A stretch of DNA of 64,000 nucleotides from Devosia enhydra (GCF_900119845.1 NZ_FPKU01000002.1:715381-779380); one strand, 5' to 3'. Shown: positions 23,932 through 31,865, counted from the first letter of the stretch. A program made the numbers and translations. Notes: generated from the sequence alone by a model not told the origin.

Positions 23932-25233
23932 TCAGCGGTTGTTGAGCCTGTTGAACTCGGCCTCGGCGTCCTCGAGCGCGGTGGCCACGTCGGTGCCTTC
24001 CACGAGGATGCGCTGCGCGGCCTTGTTGAGCGCCTGCCGGTAGCCGCCGACCGAGAACTCGATCGGGGTCAGCCAGCCATATCTGGCCGCGCCTTCCGCG
24101 GCGACGCTGAGATATTCATTGCCGGGCTGGGCGATGAAATCCTTCATGTTGGCGAGCGTCGAGAGAAGGCCCGGCACCTGTCCGCCGGCCTCGACCCAGA
24201 TCGGATCGCCATCGGGGCCCAGCATGTATTCGACGAAGCTGCCGGCGGCCTCGGCATTGGCACTGCCCGACCAGACCCCGACGGCCCAGCCGGCCATCAC
24301 TGCGGGCGAATGTTCCACCGTGCCATTGCCCGGCCAGAGCGCAAGGCCGACCTTGTCTTTGCCGAGCTGGGCCTGAAGGGTCGATACACGCACCGCCGGG
24401 CCCTGCACCATGGCCAGCCGGCCGGCGGCGAACTGCTCGAACAGGTCGTCCACCGTCCAGGACACGGATTCGCGCGGGGAGATTCCGTCCTTGACCAGAT
24501 CGGTGAGGAAGGTCATCGCCGCGACGCCGGCGTCGCTGGCGAAATTGGCCGTGCCATCCGCGTTGAACAGCGGCTCGCCGGTCGCCAGGAGCTGCGGGAT
24601 CATCACCGAGGGGTCGGCCTGCTGCTCGGAAAAACCCTGTGCGAAGCCATAGCGGGTGACGTTGCCGGCGGCGTCCTTTTCGGTCAGCTGCTCGGCCGCG
24701 TCGCGGAACTCTTGCCAGGTTGCAAAACCGTTGGGATCGATGCCGGCGGCGTCGAGCAGGTCCTTGCGATACATCAGCGAGATGTAGTTGCGCGAAACGA
24801 AGATGGCGTGCTGCTTGCCATCGACGCTGGTGAGATCCCAGTAGGCGCCGGCATTGTCGGCGACCCGCTCGGCCGGCCAGTCGTTGATGAAGAGTTCGTT
24901 GAGGTCGGCGAGCGAGCCCGAGGCGATGGCGTCGCCGAGGAAATCGGTGACCACCCAGATCACGTCCGGGGCATTGCCGGTGGCGTGGGCGGCGAGGAAT
25001 TTCGGCGTCATCTGGTCCCACACCTGCGGCTCGACCAGGATCTTCGTGCCGGGATTGGCCGCCTCGTACTGGGTGATGATCTTGGCCAGGGCCACCTCGC
25101 GCGGCGCGGTTCCGGCCGGGTTGAGAAAGGTCCACATGCGGATCGTCGTCTCCTGCGCGATCGCGGTCGTGGCCAGCGCCATGCCGATGATCGACGCCGC
25201 GACGCCGAGCGCCGCTCCCAGAGCTTTGGTCAT
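23932..25233 (-). CDS. extracellular sugar-type solute-binding protein
   Basis: The 433-residue product carries a signal peptide (ending near TTAIAQ) and the fold pattern of family 1 solute-binding proteins: TIRMWTFLNPAGTAPREVAL, PGTKILVEPQVW, APDVIWVVTDFLGDAIASG, and GLALWPGNG. A near-perfect ribosome-binding site (TAGGAGGAGA) precedes the ATG, suggesting high expression, as usual for binding proteins. It captures the substrate in the periplasm and delivers it to the two permeases encoded downstream. It lies 10 bp after the GntR-type regulator gene. Confidence 0.9.
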   Translation of the reverse strand: MTKALGAALGVAASIIGMALATTAIAQETTIRMWTFLNPAGTAPREVALAKIITQYEAANPGTKILVEPQVWDQMTPKFLAAHATGNAPDVIWVVTDFLGDAIASGSLADLNELFINDWPAERVADNAGAYWDLTSVDGKQHAIFVSRNYISLMYRKDLLDAAGIDPNGFATWQEFRDAAEQLTEKDAAGNVTRYGFAQGFSEQQADPSVMIPQLLATGEPLFNADGTANFASDAGVAAMTFLTDLVKDGISPRESVSWTVDDLFEQFAAGRLAMVQGPAVRVSTLQAQLGKDKVGLALWPGNGTVEHSPAVMAGWAVGVWSGSANAEAAGSFVEYMLGPDGDPIWVEAGGQVPGLLSTLANMKDFIAQPGNEYLSVAAEGAARYGWLTPIEFSVGGYRQALNKAAQRILVEGTDVATALEDAEAEFNRLNNR

Positions 25234-25243
25234 TGGTCTCCTC

Positions 25244-25996
25244 CTAAGCTTGAACGCTTTTTGGTTTCGTCGTCAGGTCTCGATCCACCGGTCGTGCGGC
25301 GAGGTCGGCCAGCGCGTCCTTCAGCGAGCGTGCGAGGTGGCGCCGCGTGGCGGTCTCGAAGGCGGCGAAGTCCGCATCCCGAAGGGCGTTGATCAGGCCC
25401 CAGTGTTCGTTGCTCTCGGCCTCGAGCCGGTCGCGCCAGGTGTCGAGGCCGCGCTGCACCAGCGAGCCGGCGACCTTGGTCCTGATGCTCTGGTAGACCG
25501 AGACCAGGATGTCATTGCCACTGAGCTCCACGATGCGGCCGTGCAGCCGGCCGTTGAGGTCGAGCTTCTGCACGTGGTTGGCGAGCGCTTCCGAACTCTC
25601 CTGGCTGCGCTGCAGCGCCGAGAGATAGTCGATGTCGGCATCGCTTATGAGCCCGTCGCGCCGCCGCGCCACGGCAAGTTCGCCGGCGGTCAATTCGAGC
25701 CCCTGTCGCACCTGCCAGAGATTGGTGACCTGCCTGGCGTCGGGCGTGCGCACATGGAACCCGCGCCGCTGGATACCATCGACGAAGCCGTCGGCGGCCA
25801 GTTGCATCAGCGCCTCGCGCACCGGTGTCATCGAGACCCCGAGCTGTTCGGCGATGCGTTCGGGGTAGAGCCGGGTGCCCTCGTCGAAGGCCCCCTTCAT
25901 GATCATGTCGACAAGCGTCAGGCGCACGTTCTCGGCCAATGTGGCGCCGGGCTCACCCGAGAGCATGACAATCTGTTCGTTGCGGCCTGCTGGCAT
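25244..25996 (-). CDS. GntR/FCD-family transcriptional regulator
   Basis: The 250-residue product has an N-terminal winged helix (TLVDMIMKGAFDEGTRLYPE, then IAEQLGVSMTPVREALMQL) and a C-terminal all-helical FCD ligand domain (~90-235) with metal-binding-type residues (LNGRLHGRIVE, and late histidines in NEHWGLINAL and RRHLARSL). It probably senses an acid intermediate of the pathway and controls the operon. It lies 3 bp after the dehydratase gene and before the transporter genes. The inverted repeat at 27171-27199 in front of the operon is a candidate operator. Confidence 0.9.
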   Translation of the reverse strand: MPAGRNEQIVMLSGEPGATLAENVRLTLVDMIMKGAFDEGTRLYPERIAEQLGVSMTPVREALMQLAADGFVDGIQRRGFHVRTPDARQVTNLWQVRQGLELTAGELAVARRRDGLISDADIDYLSALQRSQESSEALANHVQKLDLNGRLHGRIVELSGNDILVSVYQSIRTKVAGSLVQRGLDTWRDRLEAESNEHWGLINALRDADFAAFETATRRHLARSLKDALADLAARPVDRDLTTKPKSVQA

Positions 25997-25999
25997 GAT

Positions 26000-27163
26000 T
26001 CAACCTCCCGACTGGATGTCGAGACGATAGCGCTGAAGCTTCTGCATGTCCGGTTCTCCGCCATGGCCGGGGCGGTCGGCCGCCACGAGGCAGCCATCGA
26101 CGAGGGCGGTGGGCGTGACGCCCATCTCGTCGCGCATCGGGTTGGGCAGGCGGTTGGCCTCGTAGGAGTGAAAGCCGCGCGCCGCCCGCCCGGCATGCAC
26201 CGATGCGGCGACGGCGACCGAGGCGCCGACCCCGTGCGGAGCCATGGTGAGGCCGCTCGCGTGGCAGAGTTCGCCAACGGCGAGGAGCCCCGAGACGCCC
26301 CCGCAGCGGCCGATATTGCATTGCAGGATGTCGACCGCACCGGCCCGGACCAGAGCGCGATAGGCGCCCATGGCAAACTCGTTTTCGCCAGCTGCGATGG
26401 GAACCGGGGAGGCCCTGCGCACCTCGGCCAGCGCCTCAGGATCATCGGGCGGGATCGGTTCCTCGAGCCAGCCGATGTCGAAGCGCGGAAGCGCCCTGGC
26501 CAGCGCGATCGCGGTCGGGACGTCGTAGCCGCAATTGACGTCGAGATAGAGCGGCAAGCTGCCGAGCGCCGAGCGCGCCGCCTCGATATGGGCCAGATCG
26601 GTTGCAATGCCGCGGCCGATCTTGAGCTTGAAGGCACGGTATCCCTGATCGAGATAGCTTGAGGCATCGGCCGCAGTTTCGGCGGGCGTGGCGCGGAAGG
26701 CGATGGGGCTGACATAGGTCGGCACGGGTCCGGGGGAGGAGCCGAGCAGGGTTGCCAGCGGCACGCCCGCTGCGCGCGCCTTGAGATCCCACAGGGCAAT
26801 GTCGACCCCGCTCAGCGCTTCCATCGCCGGACCGCGCGTATGGCCCATGGCGAAGAAATAGTCATGCAGCGCCGATGTCATGGCGGCCGGATCGCCGATG
26901 TCCTCGCCGATCATCGCAGGCGCAACGACGTGGGTGAGGAGGCTCGCTGCGGCAAGCGGATGGGGCAAGCCGAAGCATTCGCCATAGCCGACAACGCCAT
27001 CATCGCTCTCAGCCACCACCAGCGTGGCGAACTGGCCGGTGCGCGGGATCCGCTGGAAATGCGCCGCCGGCGCACGGATATGAGCCGGTACCTTGTCGGC
27101 GCCGCCATAGATGTCGGCGAACCGGGCCTGAAGGGGAATGGCAGTCAGCCGCGTAAGTCGCAT
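26000..27163 (-). CDS. enolase-superfamily sugar-acid dehydratase/racemase
   Basis: The 387-residue product belongs to the mandelate racemase/muconate-lactonising group. An N-terminal capping domain (~1-120) leads into a barrel with the general base Lys-x-Lys in FKLKIGRG, metal ligands Asp (LDVNCGYD), Glu (WLEEPIPP) and Glu (AAGENEF), and a C-terminal barrel segment GLTMAPHGVGA whose histidine suits a mandelate-racemase-type His-Asp dyad. A dehydratase acting on an aldonic or similar acid is likely. It is the first gene of the seven-gene minus-strand operon, with AGGA seven bases before the ATG and a palindrome just upstream. Confidence 0.88.
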   Translation of the reverse strand: MRLTRLTAIPLQARFADIYGGADKVPAHIRAPAAHFQRIPRTGQFATLVVAESDDGVVGYGECFGLPHPLAAASLLTHVVAPAMIGEDIGDPAAMTSALHDYFFAMGHTRGPAMEALSGVDIALWDLKARAAGVPLATLLGSSPGPVPTYVSPIAFRATPAETAADASSYLDQGYRAFKLKIGRGIATDLAHIEAARSALGSLPLYLDVNCGYDVPTAIALARALPRFDIGWLEEPIPPDDPEALAEVRRASPVPIAAGENEFAMGAYRALVRAGAVDILQCNIGRCGGVSGLLAVGELCHASGLTMAPHGVGASVAVAASVHAGRAARGFHSYEANRLPNPMRDEMGVTPTALVDGCLVAADRPGHGGEPDMQKLQRYRLDIQSGG

Positions 27164-27170
27164 CGGTGAT

Positions 27171-27199
27171 CCTGTAATTTATAAAATATTGTTTACAGG
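27171..27199. promoter_or_regulatory. candidate operator palindrome
   Basis: Seven-base arms (CCTGTAA / TTACAGG) flank a 15-base AT-rich centre in the leader immediately before the dehydratase start. It is the only AT-rich stretch between the two divergent clusters. It is a plausible binding site for the GntR/FCD regulator encoded by the second gene; the assignment is inferred from position and symmetry. Confidence 0.5.
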
Positions 27200-27508
27200 A
27201 AATCGCGGGCGGGTCAAGGGGCTGGTCGTTTCCGGCTGGCGGGGATTTTTCGTGCGTCCTTAGCGCCGGCGAGGTGGCCCAGACCCGCACTTGCGGCGGG
27301 TCATGAACGGCATCGCGTCGCGCACTCGGCCAGTTCGCCGATCGCGCCTCAGTCCGCAGTGATTTTGTCTGCCATGGCGGGACCAAGGAGGCTCAAGGGT
27401 AATGACCAGACGGCATAGCCCTCGCGCGCTTTGCTATTACCTGCCCGCATGGGCCAGCAGGTATGTATTCGTCCCATTGAATTCCCGTTGAGCTGTTGGG
27501 AGGCAGGC
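27200..27508. other. divergent intergenic region
   Basis: About 310 bp between the operator palindrome and the aconitase-family gene. It must hold the promoter of the rightward pair. Frames here lack support. No further repeats or strong promoter hexamers were recognised. Confidence 0.4.
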
Positions 27509-28792
27509 ATGGGATACACGGCCACCGAGAAGATCATTGCGCGCGCTTGCGGGCGGGCCGCCGTGCGGCCGGGCGAGGTGGTCTATCCCAGCCCGGACCA
27601 GGTCATCGTTCACGATGGCTACATCGCCAACAGCCGGCAAACCCTTGACGAACTCGGCATAACCGAGGTGTTCGACCGCGACCGCGTTCTTTTGGTGGTC
27701 GACCATGCCGTCACCTACTCCAACTTGATCCAGGCCGAACGCGGCGCGGCGATCCGACGGGCGGTCAAGCACTGGGGCGTTCGCGATTTCTACGATGCCG
27801 GCCGGGGCGGGCAGGGCCATGTGCTGCCGATGGAGCAGGGCTATGTGCTGCCGGGCGACTTCGTTTTCGCCAACGACATGCATTCGTCCAACAACGGCGC
27901 GGTGGGTGCGCTGGCCATGCGCACCGGCACCGAGATCATCTGCGTCTTGGCGACCGGCACGATGTGGATCGAGGTGCCGCGCACCATTCTGGTCACTCTC
28001 GACGGTCGTCTGCAGCCGGGCGTCTTCCCCCGAGACATCGGCTTCAAGGTCGCACGCGACTTTACCAACGGCACCTATGGCTGCGACTGGGACTACCGTG
28101 TGATCGAGTTTGCAGGTGAAGCGATCGACAGGATGTCGGTCGATGAGCGCGTGCCGCTGTGCAACACGCTGACCGAGATTGGGACCGCCACGGCCTTTTT
28201 TGCACCCAGCCCGGCCATCGTCGCCGAAGCCCGGATCGTGGCACGGCGGCCTTTCGAGCCCGTCTACAGCGATCCGGACGCCGAGTATGAGGCGAGACTG
28301 ACGCTCGATCTCGACAGTCTCGCCCCGCAGGTGAGCCTGCCCGGCAGCCCTGACAATGCGGTCGATATCGCTACGGTCGTTGGCCAGCCCGTCGATCATG
28401 CGCAGATCGGCTCCTGCGGCTCGTCGATGTATGAGGACATGGAGGTTGCCGGTCACGTGCTGCGCGGTCGAAAAGTCTCGCCCGGTACTCGCCTCTATGT
28501 CACGCCCGGCACCGTGGACATCACAAAGCGCATGACGGCCTCGGGCCTGATGCAGGTGTTCCAGGACGCCGGGGCGATGATCCTGCCGCCCGGTTGCGGA
28601 CCATGTGCCGGCGGGCAGATGGCCCAATTGGCTGCGGGGGAGGTGTCGCTTTCGACTGGCGCCACCAATGGACGCGGGCGAATGGGGTCCCCTGAATCCT
28701 CGATCTATCTTGCCAGCCCGGCAACGGTGGCGCTGTCGGCGATAACCGGCCGGATTACTGATCCGCGTAGTGAAAAGCAGTTGTGGGCCTGA
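27509..28792 (+). CDS. aconitase/isopropylmalate-dehydratase family, large subunit
   Basis: The product is 427 residues from the ATG at 27509 (MGYTATEKII), with GGAGG upstream. The open frame extends 26 codons earlier without support. It has the LeuC-type organisation: DHAVTYSN near residue 70, ANDMHSSNNGAVGALAMRTG (the usual CGDSHTS block with Cys and Thr replaced but Asp and His kept), and the iron-sulfur cluster cysteines in IGSCGSS and PPGCGPCAGG, followed by SLSTGATNGRGRMG. An active [4Fe-4S] hydro-lyase for a branched or substituted malate-like acid is expected, rather than leucine synthesis. The small-subunit gene follows by 13 bp. Confidence 0.88.
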   Translation: MGYTATEKIIARACGRAAVRPGEVVYPSPDQVIVHDGYIANSRQTLDELGITEVFDRDRVLLVVDHAVTYSNLIQAERGAAIRRAVKHWGVRDFYDAGRGGQGHVLPMEQGYVLPGDFVFANDMHSSNNGAVGALAMRTGTEIICVLATGTMWIEVPRTILVTLDGRLQPGVFPRDIGFKVARDFTNGTYGCDWDYRVIEFAGEAIDRMSVDERVPLCNTLTEIGTATAFFAPSPAIVAEARIVARRPFEPVYSDPDAEYEARLTLDLDSLAPQVSLPGSPDNAVDIATVVGQPVDHAQIGSCGSSMYEDMEVAGHVLRGRKVSPGTRLYVTPGTVDITKRMTASGLMQVFQDAGAMILPPGCGPCAGGQMAQLAAGEVSLSTGATNGRGRMGSPESSIYLASPATVALSAITGRITDPRSEKQLWA

Positions 28793-28805
28793 GGGGGACC
28801 TGCCG

Positions 28806-29252
28806 ATGAAACAAAGTGTCAGGGGCCGGGCCCATGTTTTCGGCGCAAATCTCGACATGGACACCGATGTCCTGCCCCACAAATATGCGGCGACCTATCC
28901 GTTCGATGGTGAAAAGCTCAAGGTCCATCTGTTCGAGCAGGTGCGTCCAGGCTTTGCAGACCACTGCGCACCCGGCGATGTCATCATCGCGGGCCCCGGC
29001 TTCTGTTCAGGCAAGCCCCACCCGCAGGCGCTGATCGCCATGGCCGAACTCGGGCTCAGCGTGCTGTGCGAATCCATGCCCTTCGCAACCTATCGAGGCG
29101 CCATCAGTCGCGGCATCCTCTGCCACCGCAATGCGACTGGGATCACCAGCATCGTCGCGGATGGAGACCTCGTCGCGCACAATTTCCTGACTGGAGAATT
29201 GGCATTATGCACTCGACGCACCCATAGGCCTGATGGATGCTGCCTCCCGTGA
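28806..29252 (+). CDS. aconitase/isopropylmalate-dehydratase family, small subunit, odd C-terminus
   Basis: The 148-residue product has LeuD-like features: RGRAHVFGANLDMDTDVLPHKY, then PGDVIIAGPGFCSGKPHPQALIAMAELGLS-type core and FATYRGAISRGILC. Small subunits of this kind are usually about 160-170 residues and end in a hydrophobic strand; here the last dozen residues (TRRTHRPDGCCLP) look unrelated. The natural end may have been replaced by a downstream rearrangement, since the next 1.9 kb is a patch of mobile-element debris. Residues forming the substrate loop are upstream of the change, so the protein may still work. Confidence 0.75.
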   Translation: MKQSVRGRAHVFGANLDMDTDVLPHKYAATYPFDGEKLKVHLFEQVRPGFADHCAPGDVIIAGPGFCSGKPHPQALIAMAELGLSVLCESMPFATYRGAISRGILCHRNATGITSIVADGDLVAHNFLTGELALCTRRTHRPDGCCLP

Positions 29253-29594
29253 TCAAGTAAATGGTGACCAATCGCATTCGGCTCAGCGGGATCGAAGAAG
29301 CTCAGTGATACGACGGCAAACCAGCACGGTGCGTTACCCTGTCCTTCTTCCCCGGAGCACCCACCAAGGGCTCCATGCTGAACGCCCACTTCACGATCCA
29401 GCAGGCGTACTCTGACGAGGCTAATATCGTAAGAGTTGCACGACATTTCCTTTACGGCCTTTGCAGTCATCTTGCGAATGAGACGAAGGCTGGGGAAATT
29501 CCGACGGAATATTTCGAGTCCTTGAAGTTAGCCAAATCCCAGTCCGCCCATAAAACTGGTAACACGGCATAGCATTTTCCAACGAAGAGCCGGC
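29253..29594. other. junction region after the small-subunit gene
   Basis: About 340 bp with no clear gene, apart from one weak frame at 29375-29572. It marks the transition from the catabolic cluster to lower-GC, rearranged DNA. I could not identify an insertion-sequence end here. Confidence 0.4.
29375..29572 (+). CDS. doubtful 65-aa frame
   Basis: The predicted 65 residues (with SDEANIVRVARHFLYGLCSH and GEIPTEYFESLKLA) have protein-like composition. There is no convincing ribosome-binding site and I recognise no family. It may be the tail of a broken gene. Confidence 0.25.
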   Translation: MLNAHFTIQQAYSDEANIVRVARHFLYGLCSHLANETKAGEIPTEYFESLKLAKSQSAHKTGNTA

Positions 29595-29768
29595 TCACTG
29601 GCCGGGCCTGTCCTTCTCGCTCTTGTCCGCCTTCGGAGGCGGCGACTTCGCTGAGCGCCTTAGAGACTCGTCAAAGTCCGCAGCGCCGTCGTCGGCCTCA
29701 ACCTGACGGGCGGCTTCGCGGAACCTGTCGATTTGGGATTGGCTATCGTCAGTCGAAGGCGCTTTTAT
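29595..29768 (-). pseudogene. small acidic protein, start disrupted
   Basis: The frame encodes about 57 residues containing QSQIDRFREAARQVEADDGA and DFDESLRRSAKSPPPKADKS, ending DRPGQ. This resembles a short widespread family (helix with F.E.AR.....D followed by F...L....K.PPP). The frame overlaps the end of the 268-aa gene. No normal start codon exists in it: an upstream ATG at 29780 is cut off after three codons by TAG. Either translation starts at a rare codon (ATA at 29768) or the gene has been inactivated by a nonsense change. Confidence 0.5.
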
Positions 29769-30555
29769 CTACGCCTTCATTAGTTTCCTCATCAGCCAAA
29801 ATCTCCTTATCGATTTCCAGCTTCTTAATGAGAGTTTCTATCTCCTTAGTGCCGACGCGACCATTGACGATGACCCGATAACTCGCGTTCCTCGACAGGA
29901 GTCCTGCGGTTAGCTCACGTTCGCCACTCATAAGTATGCCCACTTTCTTCGGCGGAATCGGAGCGCCGCCCCGATCGATCGAAGCCGCCCCGTCCTGATC
30001 TTCATATGTCTGATCGGGAGCAGCCGCAGCGTCGATTGGGTCATCCGCATCCGAGCCCTCAACCATACCACCATCAATCAGTAATGCATATTCAATAGTT
30101 TCGTCGTACACTTTTAAAAACGTACGGGCCGCGCTATCAGTGAAGCCTCGCTTTAAGATCAACTCGTCGAGGCACACGGCATCCGGCGGGCGCTTAGCCC
30201 CCCACTCCTTCCATAACTCTCCGATGATTTTAGGGGCCAGCGCTGCGCGCTGGACCACCGCCAGTTTGACAGCCTCTTGCTGCGCTCGCAGGTAGGTGCG
30301 TGCAGCATCGGTTAGCGTCGCCTTGCGGTCCTCCGCGCTGCCCTCGTATTGGACTAACCCGAAGGCTTTGAGCGCGGCGAGTATCTGGTAGGCCTGGCTG
30401 CTTTTCTCCTTCATCCCCCACGCAATGCCTGCCTTAGAGGCCGGGATCGGGTGCCTAGAGAATGTCGCTTCTAGTGCGGTGAGGCGCTCAAGAGCCTGCG
30501 CAATAGGAATGAACGGAAACGATGGGCTGCGATCCTTGGTCTTGAGGTCCGGCAT
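29749..30555 (-). CDS. hypothetical protein, winged-helix-like N-terminus
   Basis: The product is 268 residues. The first ~110 residues look like a winged-helix module (AIAWGMKEKSSQAYQILAAL-type helices, GLVQYEGSAEDRKATLTDAARTYL). An acidic, Ala/Asp-rich linker spans ~170-205. The C-terminal segment (GERELTAGLLSRNASYRVIVNGRVGTKEIETLIKKLEIDK) recurs in hypothetical proteins with this arrangement. No enzyme motif or membrane segment is seen. It lies in the rearranged patch, with the small acidic frame overlapping its 3' end, and both may have come together. A DNA-binding regulatory role is possible but unproven. Confidence 0.6.
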   Translation of the reverse strand: MPDLKTKDRSPSFPFIPIAQALERLTALEATFSRHPIPASKAGIAWGMKEKSSQAYQILAALKAFGLVQYEGSAEDRKATLTDAARTYLRAQQEAVKLAVVQRAALAPKIIGELWKEWGAKRPPDAVCLDELILKRGFTDSAARTFLKVYDETIEYALLIDGGMVEGSDADDPIDAAAAPDQTYEDQDGAASIDRGGAPIPPKKVGILMSGERELTAGLLSRNASYRVIVNGRVGTKEIETLIKKLEIDKEILADEETNEGVDKSAFD

Positions 30556-30646
30556 GGCGATCTCCTGTTGGCGATCAATATGGGCCGATCAGCGGGAGTC
30601 GTCAACAGCGCCATCCATAGCGCTTACGCCATGGGCCCCTTCCTTA

Positions 30647-30676
30647 TTGACAGAACGAGGCGAGTCGGAGCATATC
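30647..30676 (+). promoter_or_regulatory. candidate sigma-70-type promoter
   Basis: A perfect TTGACA (30647-30652) is followed after 17-18 bases by GCATAT/CATATC as a weak -10 box. Transcription from here would run into the 20-codon frame and hairpin at 30699-30796. Confidence 0.4.
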
Positions 30677-30698
30677 TTTACGGGCGAGGAGATACACA

Positions 30699-30761
30699 AT
30701 GCTCAAAAGAAGGGTTGCTCTAGCCGTGGTCACGCTCACGGACACGGCGCGGGCTAAATGA
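30699..30761 (+). CDS. 20-aa micro-ORF with strong ribosome-binding site
   Basis: The frame encodes MLKRRVALAVVTLTDTARAK. GAGGAG lies seven bases before the ATG. The stop codon is two bases before a perfect 10-bp hairpin, and a good promoter candidate lies about 50 bp upstream. The compact promoter/ribosome-binding-site/frame/hairpin layout suggests a small transcript, a leader peptide or the start of a lost gene. The peptide is basic with a short hydrophobic centre and does not match a family I know. Confidence 0.35.
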   Translation: MLKRRVALAVVTLTDTARAK

Positions 30762-30763
30762 TA

Positions 30764-30796
30764 GAGGCTCCCCAACCGGCCGGGTCGGGGAGCCTC
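30764..30796 (+). terminator. perfect 10-bp hairpin
   Basis: Arms GAGGCTCCCC / GGGGAGCCTC flank a 13-base loop directly after the 20-codon frame. No T-run follows. It could be a terminator or the structured end of a small RNA. Confidence 0.5.
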
Positions 30797-30824
30797 GAAG
30801 TGGGCCATAATCGCGATGATTTTG

Positions 30825-30857
30825 GACGGCGGTGTTCTATCATCGCCGTCTTCTTTT
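30825..30857 (+). terminator. terminator-like hairpin with T-rich tail
   Basis: Arms GACGGCG / CGCCGTC flank a 12-base loop, followed by TTCTTTT. It reads rightwards and lies 30 bp after the previous hairpin, just before the transposase remnant. Confidence 0.45.
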
Positions 30858-30872
30858 GTGAATCCTTTCTAT

Positions 30873-31121
30873 TTATGCCGTGGCGCTTTCAAACCTGCGA
30901 TAGGTGAGCCGCTTGCCAGCCGCGCCAACCAAAGCCGAGCCGCCCGGTTCTGGTCGTCGATGGCAAGAGCGATCCGGTTGTTGCACCGGGAAATCGAACT
31001 CCGCCAGATATCGGTGCAGAGGCTTCTTAGGACAATGCTGTACGCCCCAGTCATGCCGCGCTTGAAGATGCTGAAAACGCCGTCGATGATGTTGTTGTAA
31101 GCCTCGCCAAGGACGTATTTG
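30873..31121 (-). pseudogene. IS1595-family transposase C-terminal fragment
   Basis: Reading across frames gives the end of an ISXO2/IS1595-type DDE transposase: KYVLGEAYNNIIDGVFSIFK, RGMTGAY, then QHC-like PKKPLHRYLAEFDF, NNRIALAIDDQNRAA and GKRLTYRRFESATA before a stop. At least three frameshifts are needed: one base lost near 31039, one gained near 30988, and one more shortly before KRLTYR. Only the last ~80 residues of an approximately 300-residue protein are present. Its inner end abuts the truncated LysR gene, so insertion followed by decay probably destroyed that gene's 5' end. Confidence 0.72.
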
Positions 31122-31865
31122 CCAACGGGGTTCGAGGCGGAGCTGAGGCTGGCGCTGCAGGAAATGCAGGACCTCAACGAGACGACGGTCACCCATCTGG
31201 TCGTTGGAATGTCGCCCACGGCGGCCTATCGCCTCGTGCCGCTGGCAGTCTCGCGCCTGATGCGCCGCCGTCCAAAGCTCACGGTGCGTCTCGTCGAGGC
31301 GGGAAAGCCGATGCTCATGGCCGACCTGCTGGCCGGGGCGACCGACATGTTCATTGCGATGAAAAACCCCAGCGAGGTTCTGCCTGGCATCGTCATAACA
31401 GACCTTTTCAGCGACGAGTTCGTGCTGATGGTGCGGGCCGGGCACCCGCTGACGGCGCTGTCGCCGCCCCTGGGTCCGAAGGCGCTGGGCGGCTTCGGCT
31501 GGGTCCTGCCAGACATCGGGGGCATCTTGCGCATGCGCTTCGACGAGTGGTTGCAGCGCGAAGGGGTGCCGCTTGCGGGCAACGTGATTTCGACGGCCTC
31601 GATTTCGGCAACCAAGGCACTGGCCCTGACCTCGGACCGGATTGCCGCAGGTCCGGTTCACGCCTTCGAACGAGAACTGCGGGAAGGATCGCTCGCGCGG
31701 CTCGGGGGAACCTGGTCGACGATGCAGCGCGAGTTCAGCCTCTATCGCAGGGCCCAGGCAGAGGATCCGCCGATCGTGGTCCTCTTTCTGTCGATGCTGC
31801 GCGAGTTGCTGCGCGAAATCCCTTCGCTCCAGCCTCTCAAGTCTCCCATTGGCCCCTCCAGCTGA
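31119..31865 (+). pseudogene. LysR-type regulator lacking its DNA-binding domain
   Basis: The remaining 248 residues form the ligand-binding domain of a LysR-type regulator: VTHLVVGMSPTAAYRLVPLA, RLMRRRPKLTVRLVEAGKPM, TDMFIAMKNPS, EFVLMVRAGHPLTAL and a late SLYRRAQAEDPPIVVLFLSM. The helix-turn-helix that should occupy the first ~65 residues is absent; where it should be lies the tail of a transposase on the other strand. The only start is a TTG at the junction. The gene is therefore almost certainly non-functional as a regulator. Its former target may have been the neighbouring P-type ATPase/phosphoketolase cluster or a lost gene. Confidence 0.75.

Noticed and set aside
23911-25392. Long plus-strand frame opposite the solute-binding protein gene
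   Set aside because: Mirror frame; the minus-strand product has a signal peptide, family motifs and a strong ribosome-binding site.
27437-28882. Long open frame on the minus strand opposite the aconitase-family gene
   Set aside because: Typical mirror frame of a high-GC gene; the plus-strand frame has iron-sulfur cysteines and a good ribosome-binding site.
29253-29370. Possible insertion-sequence remnant after the small-subunit gene
   Set aside because: No transposase motif or terminal inverted repeat could be recognised; only the change in sequence character is visible.
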